A stretch of DNA of 64,000 nucleotides, taken from the NCBI GenBank assembly GCA_950106755.1, contig OX467083.1:20207029-20271028 (forward strand), written 5' to 3'. Of this stretch, positions 12,532 to 26,120 are shown in pieces. The translations under genes and the position numbers were made by a program. The notes below the pieces were generated by a model that was not told the DNA's origin, did no database searches, and saw nothing but the letters and a program-made list of their open reading frames with translations. Position 1 is the stretch's first letter. Every line of letters starts with the position of its first letter. Source of the DNA: Climacium dendroides (taxonomy: Eukaryota > Streptophyta > Bryopsida > Hypnales > Climaciaceae).

Positions 12532-15500
12532 TTGTCAGCTCTTGAGATTTTCTCATGACATGAGCAGGTGTTGGTGACTCCCTGGTTTGAGTTACCCCTC
12601 AGATGACGTGATAATGGGCCAATCAACATTTGCCCTTCATGGCCGCCTGAATAATTTATTAGGTAGATGGTGCCATGTTCCAAACGGGGACCAGAGAGGG
12701 ATTTTTTGCCTCTATCAAGTCCTTAATTTCAGACTCTTTTCCCAAGGCCATGGATTTGGTCATTGAGAGCTGGAGCTTGTGCTCTAGCTTTATTGGAAAC
12801 ATGATGGATTAATTGACGGCGAGTTGGAGTTTTGCACTAGCTTCCTGAAGGCCCAAACACACAGAAACCAACTGGCTCTCTCAACAGGTAAGACCTTGTG
12901 ATGTTTTTGACTTGTTTTGTTTCAAGAAGTTGAATTAGAGCAACCTTAGACCATCTGAAATCATCCTCATATAATGTATGAGCACATAATTTTAACATTG
13001 TCTAAAATCGAGGTCATGAATGTTAGTACTAGGTGCTTGTTCACCTAAACAAAGACTGCATGAATTAGTTCAAGAATTACACACTAAAATATCTATAGAC
13101 GAAGAAATTGGGAGAAATCATTGAACAAGTTTCACTATGTGAACATACCATTTTGGTACTCATTAGAGTCTTTCAACATGTAATTGTGTTTGCATTATGG
13201 GTGATCCTACTTTCAATTATTGATGCTTTACTCAAATGAATTTTGGAATTGAATGCTTTACTCACATGAATTTTGGAATTTTGCATTCAATTCAACATGC
13301 CTTCTATTATTTCCTTATTCAAATTCCAAATAGTATTTGAGTAACTACCTCTTTTGAGCTCATTGTCATTGTGACAAATTGCACAATGAGTTCAAAAGTT
13401 CATTAACCTTGGAATGATGAACTGGTAACCGTGGAGAGGAAGTGAGGAGTGGTCCTAAGATTGAGGATAGGCAGAGAATTGGGTGTCTGAATTGTTGTAA
13501 ACAACATTGAGAGGCAAGCATTGTATGGTTGTCAGAATCGATCTCATGAGATCCTGAAAAGCAATAGAAGCAAGTACAAACATCATGGCTACAAATTCTG
13601 GGGTGCTATTTATGAGATGGTACCACATTTTTTGAACATGGGCAACTTCAAAAGAATAGCTAGAAGAAGTGGAAATTGATTTGCATGGAATTTCACAACT
13701 CGGATTTAGAAAATTGGACACCGAAGGTATTGGCACATGGAACAAGATGTACTTCTACAAGAATAATGACTGGTGAATGTGTTTTTGGTCACATAGCCTG
13801 GCCGAAAGTTTCATGGGCAGCTTGACTGTTGCAAGAGTTGATGGTTGCCATTTCCATCGCCAGGAACTGCTCGACAAATGAGTTCGCAGCATGTTTGTTT
13901 GAATTTTTTTTAGCAAGTTTTATGAAAAAATAAAGCCTTGGACAATGCCTCCGCAAGCATAGTGTTCTTGGTCACACAGCTTGGCTGAAAGTTTCAAGCC
14001 ATCCCATAACCGTTTTCATTGCTTGTATCAATATTAGGTGAAGACAAACAAGCGTAACACTGCACTCTCAATTCCCAGCTCATCGTAAGGGCTATTTGTC
14101 AATTAAGTAAAACTTTGAATGAAAAATTTATTCATTTTGTCATTAATGTCATCGCATTGTCATCCAAATGCTATGAAATGGCACCCTCGGCATTCCAAGG
14201 TTAATTATTTATTTGTATTTTCTTTTAATTCAAAAGAAAAAATATATAATTTTAATACTTTCCCCTATTAAATTCCTCCATCCCTCTATATTTTTAAGGA
14301 CCCTGCAACCCTCATCCTCTCACCCTTCATATATTTTTTCATATGCAGTAGGGTTTGCATTCCATATGGGATATATATGAGTGCAATATCAATATTTGTA
14401 TTAGTATTCATATTCATATTCATATCAGTATTTATATCAATATCTTCGTATTTGTATCATGTCTGGATCTTGATCTCAATCAACAACAAGGGATTTTTGA
14501 AGATCGATGGCAAAGGAGAAGGGGGGCCATTTTTTCTTAAATAGAATCGATAGTGAGGGTTTTTTTGGTGGGGAGGGGGGCATCAATGCTAGAGGAACAA
14601 CTATGTTGCCTCTTTTTAGTATATTGTAAATTGGTGGTCATAATCTACAACAAAATATTTAGTTGAATGTGCTTTAGATTAGGGTTGTTGTCATTTGCAA
14701 TGGAAATTTTTGAGACCCATCCTACCACATGATTATTTGGAGTAAGAGAGTCATTCATTGAGGAGGACCATTCTCTAAACTTGTTGAATGGTATGATGCG
14801 ATAAAAGTACAACAAGGCATGTTAGGATATTTCTTTTTTCATTGACAAGTTCTTCATTGGCCTTGGGGATGAGTAAACGTTAAATGAACTTGTTGAATGT
14901 TTGGATTCCTACTATGATCCCCTCTAATGGTTGTTTTAAATGAAACAATAAAATGTAAGCTCAAAGTGATCCATTTTGAGCACTTGGCCAACAACAACAT
15001 TAGTCAATAATCTAGTAGTAATTGAGAACTTCAAATATTGAATAGTTTGGCTCAAATTTCTCTATAAACATTAGATTGTGAGTTTGGGTTTACTGAAATG
15101 CATTTGATTGTCAAGCTTTCAATGAATGACACTTGAAAAATACAACAATCAATTTGGTTTAAAAATATATTTGAACAATATGCCTTGCACTTATACAACT
15201 TGCCCATAACCACTACAATGACAAAAGTAGTACCGTGACATTTTTTAGAGTTGTGAAGCCTTGCAAATTAATAAAATTTTGAATTTATAAATGCATTGAA
15301 CAAAAGTAATTAAGATCACAAAATGTGAAAACAAAAATTGCAAAGCATGAAATGATACATAATATAGTGAAATTTGATTTAAAAATAAATTTATCAAATA
15401 TATACTACAAAAACTTGGAAGCTTATGTTTCTATAATTGACATGTATATATACAAATTTTTTATATTCTTTCTAAAAACCACTCAAACTTTATCAATTCT

Positions 15501-16571
15501 TGGATTTCAAGTCATAATGTCTTTGATCCCACTTAACATGTAGTTAAATATCAATTGAGATTCACTATAATCAAAATTTATAAATCATTGACATAGATGT
15601 GTTCAATAATATGTGTTCCATATTTTAAAGTTGTTTTTCTTTATCAACCATCTACAATATCCCCCTAAAAGTAGAATGTATAAAAAATTTGTTTACATAT
15701 TTTTAAGGTTTTCCTATCATAGACATAATTTATAGTATTCTTAATCCTTAAAAGACATTGCATGCCTAACGGGTATTTTGAAAGTCAACTTAAATTTTTC
15801 ACATAGTTCTTGATTTTAAATGCTAACTAAGAAAGTGTGTCTCTAATAATTTACTTTTTGCACAATTTTATTTTTTTCAAAATTATTAAATTCGTAATTT
15901 TTGGATAGCCTCTTGAAAGCTCAAAATACACTACTTTTAAACTTTTTCTATCAAATTTCTCTTAAGATCAAGGAACATAACAATTAGTGTAAGACTCATT
16001 AATGTAAGACTCATTAAATACTTTATATTGCAAATTTCAAGGATTTTTTAAAAAAAAATCCAAAACTTAACCCCCAATGAGCTATAGAGCTCACTTTGGG
16101 GCTTTGAAAACTCAGGTACACTCTAATGACTTCATGCCAAAGAAAATATTCCCTTTTTTCCAATAACAATTTTTTTTCAATAACAAATAAAAATAGAATG
16201 ATTTATACTAATAAAAAGTACTATAGAAAAAAATGCTATTTTTTGTACTAATTGAATTAAGAATAAACTTCCGTGTTGTATTGGAATTGAAAAGAATTTT
16301 CAAGTTTTCCAAAATCAAAATTGACTTTGCCAAGTTTTATAATGCTTCCATTTGGGGAGTAGATTTCATCCACCCCCAAAAGAAAAATCTATGTGCAAAT
16401 ATTTACTCAAAAATAGTTTGTATACAATAACTTTTGAGTGATAAATTGCCCTCTAAAAAAACACTAAAACTCCTTGCAACTTGTGTATTATTTCTACATT
16501 CTATTTTTAATTTTTTAATTTTTAATTGTCCTTTTAAAGAAAGAAGAATATTTTTTACATTTTTTTTGTTT
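12532..16571. other. Intergenic DNA, no convincing gene
   Basis: The 3' flank of the nucleoside hydrolase gene is followed by AT-rich DNA. About 14378-14460 is a degenerate repeat of TATTCATA/TATCAATA-type units. The ORFs at 13455-13745 (-) and 14355-14540 (+) have no recognisable features, and the second is simply open repeat. Nothing else could be supported. Confidence 0.45.
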
Positions 16572-16575
16572 TTAA

Positions 16576-17521
16576 CCCTTAAAGGACCAAATGGCATTTT
16601 TTGTCAACATAGTGATTTTGGGCAACTCACTACGAATGGAATTTTCATTTTTTTTTCATTGAAATTTTCACACAACATGTGCTCAAGGAGTAGCTTTAAG
16701 GCCCAACAATTTTCATAACTTTTGACTACATCGTTGAAACTTTATTGTATGATATGTAGTTTTCTTTATTTGATGAACAGTTTAGGCAGGAAAAAAACTT
16801 CTTTATAAATCATTTTTTTTAAAACAAAAATTTGAAATTGGTTCTTTAGATTTATTTATACAAGAAAAGCTTTGAATCATTCCATTTTGATTAATGAGAT
16901 GAAAGTTATGAGGAGTTTTAGTTGTAAGTAGTTTGCAGATAGTTATAGAATCTATACTCCAAAATAAACTTTGGAGTCTTTTATTTAACTCAATTTTCAA
17001 TATTTTTAGAATAAAATAAAATAATTGGGTATAGATTGTTTATTACAACATTACAACCATTGGGATTGTCATTTTTCAATTTTATAAATAAATTGTTAAC
17101 AATTTTGTATTTTAAGTCATTTTCTACTTCTTTCTACTTTCTATTTTTTTCCTATATGTTGTACAATCTCAAATGATTTGAAATTATTCAAGCATGTAGG
17201 CAACTTGCCTTGAAGAATGAATCCAAAGAATAAACACCATTTTGGGCATTTTTTCATAATGATCAGACCTTAAGAAGTGCAGCTGCCCAGGTTTTTGCAG
17301 GGACAAAAAAAGGATTTTTGTTACTTCAAATGCTATTATCTTGCAATCTACATGGTGAAAATTTCTGAAAATTTTTCTACATATTCTCAAACCAAAGTAA
17401 TATAAGATCCTACGGTTGGATGTGTCAAAAATGATTTGTTTTTTCAAAAATTTGGTACTTTTACTAAAGATGGCAGTTTTGGAGCATTTTTGGTGAAATC
17501 ATAGTCCAAATCATTTAGGGG
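16576..17521 (-). mobile_element. TTAA-flanked element, family B copy 3
   Basis: The flanks are TTAA at 16572-16575 and 17522-17525. The left end reads CCCTTAAAGGACC and the right end, reverse-complemented, CCCCTAAATGATT. Its reverse complement matches 45366-46261 and 32407-33309, including GTAGATTGCAAGATA and the region before it. It is 946 bp and has no transposase. Confidence 0.65.
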
Positions 17522-17970
17522 TTAAATGAACAAATATTTTGTCACTTTGGAAGAGTATTATTGATGCTCCACTTTAGGCCATCAATTGGTTCATGGCATC
17601 TAATTTAACTTCTCAATGACATTAAAGATATAAAATATACAATTTATCATTATCTTTATTCTTCTAAAAATAAAGAATACATCTATTGGTCCAAAAATTG
17701 AATCATATTTGAATGAGTACCTATCATCGAGGTGGCGTTCTTTTCCAAGGTTAAAAGCATCCTATCATTCAATTCCTTTTTTTGTGTTGGAAATTTTTTT
17801 TTAAATAAAAACAGCTCATGATCCCTACCAATACTATTTTGAAGTTTATATTGTATAGTAAATATTGTTTTTTGAATCTCAAATTGGCCTGGACTTCATC
17901 TAGCCAGGTTCCTTAGATTTTTACTTTTATTTTCCTTCTAAGCACCTTGGTTATCAGGCAGCTTGGTTAA

Positions 17971-18616
17971 CCCCTAAATGACCTTAGAATTTCTTGAGCT
18001 TCTAGGAATTTGCTCTAAATTAAACTAAAAGCCAACATTTTAATAAGTTGTATCATTTTCTTTTGAATTGTAACCGTACAAAATCAATCTAAACATATTA
18101 AAGATCACATTAAAAAAGAAAACACAACAATATCTTTTATGTATTGAAAGATTATAGTGTTTGATCATGAGGGTGTTAAAACTGTGAAAGTGATTTGAAG
18201 TCTTTCAATCCTCTTTTCACATGTCAAATCTAAAAAATTGGGCACCAAAATATATGAGGTTAAAGGGCCTAACATGCATAATCCCAATCAATTTATGACT
18301 TCTCAAAATATACTCTACAATTTTTTTAAATGAATTTCTAATGTGATTTTTTCTTAAAAATCTAGTGTATTTGAGGCTCATTCCCAAGAGCCCTCAACAC
18401 TACAAAAAGTCAAGATTGCAATGGACATCCGTGCACAAAATCTTGAATAAAAAAATCATAATCAATCATTTTCAAAATCGGATTTTTGAAGCTAAAACTA
18501 GACTTCTAAAAGATTTTTTCAAAAATATAAACTACTAAAAATAATAATTTCATAAGGTTTTATTTAACTCCAAAAATTGGTCAAGGACACATTTTGTCCT
18601 CGAGGTCATTTTGGGG
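17971..18616 (+). mobile_element. TTAA-flanked element, family D copy 2
   Basis: The flanks are TTAA at 17967-17970 and 18617-18620. The ends are CCCCTAAATGACCTTAGA and, reverse-complemented from the right, CCCCAAAATGACCTCGAG. The 646-bp interior is the counterpart of 5609-6258 in the other orientation. It contains no transposase. Confidence 0.72.
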
Positions 18617-18775
18617 TTAAAAGGGCCTGGCATTTAAGAGCTGAAAATTAATTTTGGAGAGGTCAGACTTTTTGAAATATTTTTCAGTAAATTTTCCTCC
18701 AAACACAAATCGAATTGGCATCAAACCCAAGTTGTTTCATATTTTTTGGAGCTTTGTGGAATTAACTCATAAACA

Positions 18776-18984
18776 ACACCAAGGACATTTTCCGGTCAAT
18801 GAATGACAAAGAATCTCTCCATACAAGACAAAAGCGAAACTATCAATCTTCCAAATTTTATGTGAAAAGGAAGGTCTTCTATAGTACTTTGACTTCCAAT
18901 GAGTGCTTATTCATTTTTTAAGCCAACAATTCACATAGTACTAAAACAAATGATTTCCATGGTCAACAATTTGTGCTTTAAGGG
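18776..18984 (-). mobile_element. TTAA-flanked element, family C, with a visible empty site
   Basis: A 209-bp element sits between TTAA (18772-18775) and TTAG (18985-18988) and interrupts a copy of repeat family G. In the G copies near 2990 and 29870 the reverse complement of the same spot reads GGAATTAGTTA with no insert. The filled site is therefore GGAA-TTAA-element-TTAG-TTA, a direct duplication of a 4-bp TTAR target. Related copies occur at 31559-31771, 33314 to about 33910, about 36786-36995, 43746-43970 and about 59925-60115. Confidence 0.75.
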
Positions 18985-19090
18985 TTAGTTATGAATTTTT
19001 GAAGTTGAAACATAGTGACCACTAAAAGTGTCCCCTTCTTGAAATGTACTCTATTTGTACATTGATGATGCAGTGAGAAGCAAAATGTAT

Positions 19091-21553
19091 CTTTGTGTTA
19101 TACTTTTAGAGTATGAGTGTTTTATAGACCTCTTCTATTAGTAGATGAGTGAAGGACTAGGCTAGCCTTTGTTCACATACCTTCCTTCACACTTCTTCCC
19201 TCAAGGAGTGACTCTTTATCTTGCTACTTCTATGTGGCCACCATATAATTCTAGTGACGATCTTTAGATTCGAATAGATTAGTTAATATTCAATGATATA
19301 TAGTTTTGTATTGACAATTATATTGTAAACTAGGTGAAAGGAAACAAGTAGACATGACTTGGCCATAGAATTTTGAGGCTGATTGTCTAAAATCATGACA
19401 TGAAGTCATGACATGGACATGGAATCAATAGAATCAAGATATTACACAACAAAAGTCAAGAATTGAAGTTATACAAGTGCAGTCACAACTATTGCTTTAA
19501 GTGTTTCACTTACAATTGCATTATTTTTAATAGGATTCCTTTACTCTCTAGCTACTAGTGATACCTTACTAAAGGTTTCTAACTCCGAAGACCTTGGCAA
19601 CAATAATTCTTATACAAATATTTGAGCCTTGAAAGTACAATTAGCGGGACAATTAGCTATATTGACTTTAGAAACCTCTCTTTGTCAATGGAATTTTGCA
19701 CGTACACACTCATTATAGAAACAACACAAACCAATGTCTTGGGCGGGATGCAAAACGCAATGTTCATGGCATATGCTATTGCAAATGCTATGTTTAGACC
19801 AAGGCTATACTAGAAGTTAGTTTTTACTCCGATTTGTAAAATTTGCAAACTTTTGAAAATAAGTACAAATCTACAAATGTTTATTAAATACAAGAAAAAT
19901 TTGAAAGAGTTGATTTATGCTAAGCATCTTTCAAATATTGCATTTAAAAAAAATGGAACTCATGACTATATATAGAGAGATTTTCATAATAGAAAAAACT
20001 AAATGTCACCTAAATTTGTTGACTTCAACAAGGTTTTCTTCTAGTACTACTAGGAATTAAGAGCTTTTATTTCCTAATAGCATGCAGTAATACCAATCTA
20101 CCCTCTAAGAAGGACCAAGAAAAATTGCAACTTAATCTTTTACTCCAATCTCTCTCCTTTATTGTACTTATCTCACACCATACTACACTCAAAATACTCA
20201 AGTAACATTGAAAAATCTAAACAAAATCCCAAATCACGCTTCATGCTTCACATCTAGCAAATCTATTCAAAATGCCAAATAATTCAAGGAAGAACAAATT
20301 GATTAGCAGCATTAAAAAATACTACCAACACTAACCAACATTGTCAAATTTATGAAGTAAATATTGAGATATATGCCCTCTACACCTTCCAAACATGAAC
20401 GCCAATTTTTAATTTTTTTAGAACTTGGTGCAATGATGGACACAATGATGGTGAGCAACAACCACAATTGAAATCAAGATTAGGAAGCTCTGGCTGGCAA
20501 GAGCATTAATACAAAAAATTTCAACCTTTGAAAGGGATGTTAACAAAAGGTTCCCTAAGTTGTAAACCAATGTAGTGTTGACCATATTATTTAATAATTG
20601 AAAAATAAAAAATTATTATAATATTTTTAAATTAAAAAAATTAAAATTTTATAAATAAGAAATATAAGAAATATTAAAATAATCACAATCTCATGAGGCA
20701 CTAATAGTACTACATCAAATTTTATTATTTTATTTTTATTTTATTTTATTTTTTAATATTTTAATTCTTTTTTAAAATATTTATTAAAACTATCCTGTGC
20801 CATCTAGACCCTACAAATTGTTGAAATTTTTTCTTAAATTTTTGTTTTGTTTTGTTGGCCAACATTTTTCACTATCTAAGAATTGATGACCTTCTTCAAG
20901 GCTCAAATTTCTTGTAATGTTTTGAAGGCATATTGTAATCTCTAAAAATTTTGTTCATTATTGAAACATCTTGTATCTTAATATAACTTAAGATAATTTG
21001 ACATTCTAAAGAGTTGGATTTGAAAAAACTGTACAATCTTGCTCAAACACAAAATTGCTAAGTCACAGCTTGATTTCATTGCTTTAACTAGGTGGCTAGG
21101 TGATTGCAAGAAACATTTATTCTATTTGTTTCTTTTAGATAAAACCAATATAGATGTCAACATAGATGTCACTTAAAATTTATTCCAAAAAATTTGGATT
21201 TGCCATCTAAAATGCAAGTTTCTTCTAGTGATGTTTGATTGATGTTGACTACGGTCATAAACCAATTGCATCCCACATTGTTAGATGCTTGATTCGGTGG
21301 CTAGGGTGCATGTATGTTGTCCATCCTATGTTGTAGTCAAAAGAGATAGACTTCCTACTCCTCTACCCTCTTGCAATCCACATATCATAAACTTTGCTTG
21401 CGAGCAACAACTGTGTTGGGATGACGTGGATGATTATCTTAATGTCGCCATTGTAGTAGTAGCGCAATATAAGGTTACACTACATACATATATGCAACCT
21501 GTGCCCAGCTTGTGTGCGACCTTCAATTCACTATAAAAAAAACCTATGTTTTA
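19091..21553. other. AT-rich intergenic DNA, nothing recognised
   Basis: No reading frame with family features was seen. The sequence is AT-rich with long A/T tracts around 20580-20780. It probably consists of older repeats that I could not classify. Confidence 0.4.
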
Positions 21554-21703
21554 GTTGACAAACTTTAGGTGATGTCGAATGTAACAATCCATATTTTTAT
21601 ATCAATGATGACATCCAATGTAACATCTTAATGTTATGTTGAACATTATTGTTGATGTAAAAACACAAGTTGTTACATTTGATGTCACCCAAAATCCATC
21701 AAC
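21554..21703. repeat. Imperfect inverted repeat (foldback), arms about 60 bp
   Basis: GTTGACAAACTTTAGGTGAT at the left pairs, with mismatches, with the reverse complement of the right end (GTTGATGGATTTTGGGTGAC). Pairing continues through AATGTAACAA on both arms, with a centre of about 30 bases. It is likely a small foldback element; no target duplication was identified. Confidence 0.55.
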
Positions 21704-21827
21704 TTAGACAACAAAAAAACTCCAATCTCTTATAAGGTAGTCTGCTCTAGAAGCGACCATGTTGTAAATACAACCCCTATCTAAGAAAAGGTGACATGTT
21801 GCTTGAAACATCTATTACTGTCACTGA

Positions 21828-22280
21828 TGAGGTAAGGTAAGACAGCCCATTGTGGTCGCCTAAGAAATGACCCATTGTGGGTTTTTTTTCAGGATGTGCG
21901 ATGTGGGCAACAATGCATGTCTTACATGACAGCAATGGAGTGAACACTGACCTCATTAAAAACTTTTGAATTTTCAGTGTGAACTCCATTGTAAAAATTG
22001 ACTTTTTTGGCCTTCTGTAATAAAAATTTATTTTGACTGCATTAGGCAATGAGATGAGCATTACAGATTCAGATTTTGTTGGTCTTACAGTAGTCTACAT
22101 ACTCTTTCGGGCTCAATGCTTCAGAAATTCCTAGCAAATTCATACTTTGTCAAAAAAAATTAATTTCAATTGCACCCGCTGTTTCTCACACTTGTACTAA
22201 TGTGGGAAAAAAGTTGAAAATTTTCAGCAACAAGATGATGCCAAACTCCTCATTCTGACCACAATGGGCCGGCTTACCTC
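21828..22280. mobile_element. Family F inverted-repeat element, copy 2
   Basis: The left end GGTAAGACAGCCCATTGTGG and the right end CCACAATGGGCCGGCTTACC are inverted repeats. The interior matches copy 1 (3891-4355) nearly throughout. The exact outer limits are uncertain because of repeated GGTAA at the left edge. Confidence 0.7.
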
Positions 22281-23260
22281 AAGGTAGGCTCAAATGGTTG
22301 CTTTAAGAACAGACTACCTTGTCTTAGTGATCAGGGAGGCTTGAACAGTTGAACCGTAACGCACCTCATTTGTTCCGAACCGTAACCCAGTCGAAATTCA
22401 AAGTAATGGAAAGCCTTCAAAAACGGTCCATTGCTCAGGATCACGTGTTGCCAACTTGCCATGTCCTGCGAATCAGACCGTCATCACAAGTAAAAAACCA
22501 ATTCGAGAGGCTCAGAAAAAGTCTTGAAACTGAATGGCCCAAATTCCTGAGCCACGAATTCATTCAGTTTCTGCACATTCTTTTTCTTCTCGAAATAATA
22601 CATTTGGGTACCAAAAGAAAGGAAGATTTCATTCCAGCCAGTATCGAGAACAACAACACCAACTTTATCTCACCTTACGACAACAAACTCAAAGACGGAC
22701 CAAGTGAGTGAGTCAGGCGGCGTCAGGCGGTGTCACACTCTTTTTGTTTTTCGCACTTTTCCACAATTTTCCATTAAACAAATGAAACAGGTTGCCGTCC
22801 AGTTGGGGTCTCACACTCTCTGGCTCACTAAGTTAAGCAACCCTTCGCTTTATTAGTTTCTTACACTTCTTCTTTTTTGCTTTTGTCAATTTTTGAATTG
22901 AAGAAGGATCCATTTTATCTGGGAGCAGATTGCTTTTCATGACGGATGAGAGTGATGAGATCCACAACATGTGGTGAGAAATTTGCCACTCCACAGTCCA
23001 CACCGACGACGGAGTGATTGGAGATCATGAACAACTGAAAGGGTAAAGCATAGGCTTATCTCTCTTCACGGCGAGTGTCGTGTTCATTGACAGCATTATT
23101 CTCGTGCTGACTGGACAGGGAGAAGAGATTCGGACCAACCCGTCGCTGACACGTGTATATTGTCAGTTTTTAGAACTAGCAGCACTAGTTTAGTCATCTC
23201 AGTAGGGTTGGAATGCTTTTTTTTATGCCAGGAAGTGCTCACATTTTGCTCCCCTTTTCT
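22281..23260. other. GC-richer intergenic patch without a confident gene
   Basis: The reading frame 22349-22711 (+) runs 120 codons; its first ATG is at 22406, giving about 101 residues. It is stop-free but shows no domain I recognise and no clear splice partners. It could be a decayed exon or open repeat DNA. The rest of the patch holds no support for a gene. Confidence 0.3.
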
Positions 23261-23644
23261 TGAGAGCATCTATACTTATGCTCGCCCAACTTGGCATGCT
23301 CAAATTTGGAATAGTCGTCAATTTTTCTTGTCTCGGAATCACACTTGGTCACCCAAAACGACCCATGAATGCGTCTGCGACCAATCATGGAGTAGAATGA
23401 AGGATAGAGTGACAAAACTTAGGATGAATGCAAGTAGAACCTTCCTTGAGAGCATCTATACTTGTGCTCGCCCAACTTGGCACGCTCAAATTTTTCTTCT
23501 AATTTGGAATAGTCGTCAATTTTCTTTGTCTCGGAATCACCCTTGCTCGCCCAAAACGACCCATGAATGCGTCTGGGACCAATCATGGAGTAGAATGAAG
23601 GATAGAGTGACAAAACTTAGGACGAATGCAGGTAGAACCTCCCT
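23261..23644. repeat. Two-copy tandem duplication (units 186 and 198 bp)
   Basis: The unit beginning TGAGAGCATCTATACTT occurs at 23261 and again at 23447. The copies are about 95% alike by eye; the second has a 12-base insertion near TTTTTCTTCTAA. The 169-codon frame 23160-23669 stays open through both copies because the unit lengths are multiples of three. I do not regard it as a gene, since nothing in it is recognisable. Confidence 0.8.
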
Positions 23645-26025
23645 TGCTACAATTCCAATTTGTGCATAACTTGCAGTAATGGAGTTTGTAGGTGGGCCCA
23701 TTTGGAAGGACGTTCCCTGGAAAAACTAGTGTTGGAAATGGACATGTGTTAGGTGGCCGTTCAGTACACCTCTCTTAGTGCATAGTCCCAACACCATACA
23801 CTAGGAGTGGTTCTACCTGTAGTGATTTCAAGGGCCATTGCAAGGCACGTGACGATTGAGTGTCAAAAGGGTATTTTGAAGGGCCTAGAACATTTAAAAT
23901 CCACATTTGAAAAGTGGCAGATATTTTGAGGGCAAAAGATAGTGCAGATACCATGATGGGAACTATGCTCAAAATGTTTGCAACCAAATTCAAGTAAACA
24001 CCTAATACAACATTGACTCAATTTCAATGTATGATTGACCATTTCTACCCATGTGCACCTTGTGCTTCTCAATCTATTCCAAATTTTCAATCCCACTTGG
24101 GCCTCAATCCATTGATCCAACTAGATTCTCAATCCAAGGTTTCATCCTAATGGACATAATATAATAATCACTCCAATAAATATTGCAAAAATTATAAGTT
24201 TACAAAAAAAATTCAATGTCAAGTAAGTTTTTGTAAAATGTATTTTATAGCTAAAATATATTCTACCAAAAGTTCATTTTATTTTATTTTCATTTTGTAG
24301 ATTGATATCTATTGAAAAATATTTAAAACATTCAATTCTAAAGAATGAGTTGAGAGTTATGAAGAGCTCTATTTTGTAGGCAATGAAGGTTAAAAATTTA
24401 TATATAGTTGGTTATTAAACCATAAATTTCAAAAAAATTGAAATTTTTTGAATAAAAACAAATATGGATTTACTACAAAAATTTCAGCACTAAGATTGAC
24501 AATCCTCAATTTCATGTAAAAGTTGATAGTAGTTTAGGTTTTTCTTTCATCAAGTATGACCTTCTACCATAAGAAAATTTTAAAATAAGAATATGAAAGA
24601 TATTTTTATTAAATTTTTTCTAAGCATTCTCAATCTATTTTTCAACGTATTGACTACACGCACAAGTTATTGGACATAGGTTTGTTTGTTTTAAGTGTTG
24701 AAAGTCAAAAATTCAAATTAGTTTGTGAAACACTAGAGATTATACTTTTTGAATTTCAAACACATTGAACTTGCCATAGGTGACAATTGTCAATTCAGGG
24801 TTTTAGGACTGTGTACTCCAATATATTAACTAAAGGATCCTATTGGCTACTAGTGAATTTGTTACAAAATAAACATAGATGAAGATTTTAGTCTTGCTTC
24901 ATATAGTCTACAAGTATTTTGAAGGAGTTTTGGGCCTCAAAACACTACAATATTCTAAGACTTCAATAAAAATGGGAAATGTCCAAAATTTGAGAAATTC
25001 CAAGATAAATATAAATTTTTATGTCAAGAGTGTTTGAATTTGTAAAAATCATATAAGTGAGTAGAGATGCCATAGATTAAGAGGATTACACATATAAGAT
25101 ATGAAATTTGAAAGATAGAAAATTCTACAAAGTGAAGGAAGTTGTAATTTGTAGAGGTTGCAAAGGAAAAAAAAGGGAAAACATTGTGAAAAGTTGAGAA
25201 ACCTTAAACAAAACGCTTTTGAAATTTGAAATGCCTTACTCCACAACTACAGAAAACTAAGCACAATACTAGTTGTATCCATAAAAATAATCCTTTCAAC
25301 AATATTGATTGAACATGCCCTACTTGTATGGTGTTGCAATTTAAACTTAGGGCATCTTAGCTTGCAATTGAAGTAAAATTTTCAATGTTTTGAATTATAT
25401 AAGTTAAAGAGGTATGGTTAACCCCTCTAGGCCATAGAGGACAAAATGTGTCCTCATCAAATTTTCAATGGCAAATTCTCATTTGAAGGGGTTTGAAGGC
25501 TTGAGAGGGCCATTTCAAGCCTATTCCCTAGGTTGTGAACATGTCAAAATATTTAAATAATTTTTAATTTTTAATTTTTTTAAAATATTATTTTATATTA
25601 TTTTCAATTTTATATTTTTTAAAAATATATTATAAAATATTATAAAATATTTATTTATTAATGAATATTGTCTGACATGGCACGATCACAATCATGTTAG
25701 ATTCTTGATTTGGTACAATTCCCATGTTTTCCGCAATCCAAGAACTCATGGGAGCTCGCAATCTTCTTTTGGCCTAAAACATCTTCTAATATGATAGGGT
25801 GAAACAAATCTCAATATTTTATAAAGTAGTGTCTTATAAATTAACAAGTCAATATACTTGTTGCATTTTTTCACTTTTTAAATTTTAATGTGAGAAGTAT
25901 TGAAAATTTTATTTAGAAAATGCACTCTTGTACAAAGATGGAGTGGGCATAAATTTTGGATAGGATCTAAGTGAAAGGAATTGTGGGATTTTTTTTGAAG
26001 ATGTTTCAAAAGATATTCTCAAAAC

Positions 26026-26028
<3 letters not shown>
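23645..26028. other. AT-rich intergenic DNA, nothing recognised
   Basis: There is no coding evidence. An A/T-only stretch lies near 25560-25660. A decayed TTAACCCCTCTAGG end near 25413 suggests a remnant of the TTAA-flanked elements. Confidence 0.4.
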
Positions 26029-26096
<68 letters not shown>

Positions 26097-26120
26097 GTGT
26101 GTGTGTATGTGTGTGTGTGT
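26029..26120. repeat. Compound microsatellite (AT)~33 followed by (TG)n
   Basis: An uninterrupted AT dinucleotide run of about 66 bases (26029-26094) passes directly into GTGTGTGTATGTGTGTGTGT-type sequence ending near 26120. It is expected to be highly length-variable. The reading frames across it are artefacts. Confidence 0.95.

Noticed and set aside
22349..22711. 120-codon ORF after family F copy 2
   Set aside because: No recognisable motif, the first codon is not ATG, and there are no clear neighbouring exons; left as doubtful.
23160..23669. 169-codon ORF as a gene
   Set aside because: It is made of two tandem copies of a non-recognised unit with no domain or splice partners.
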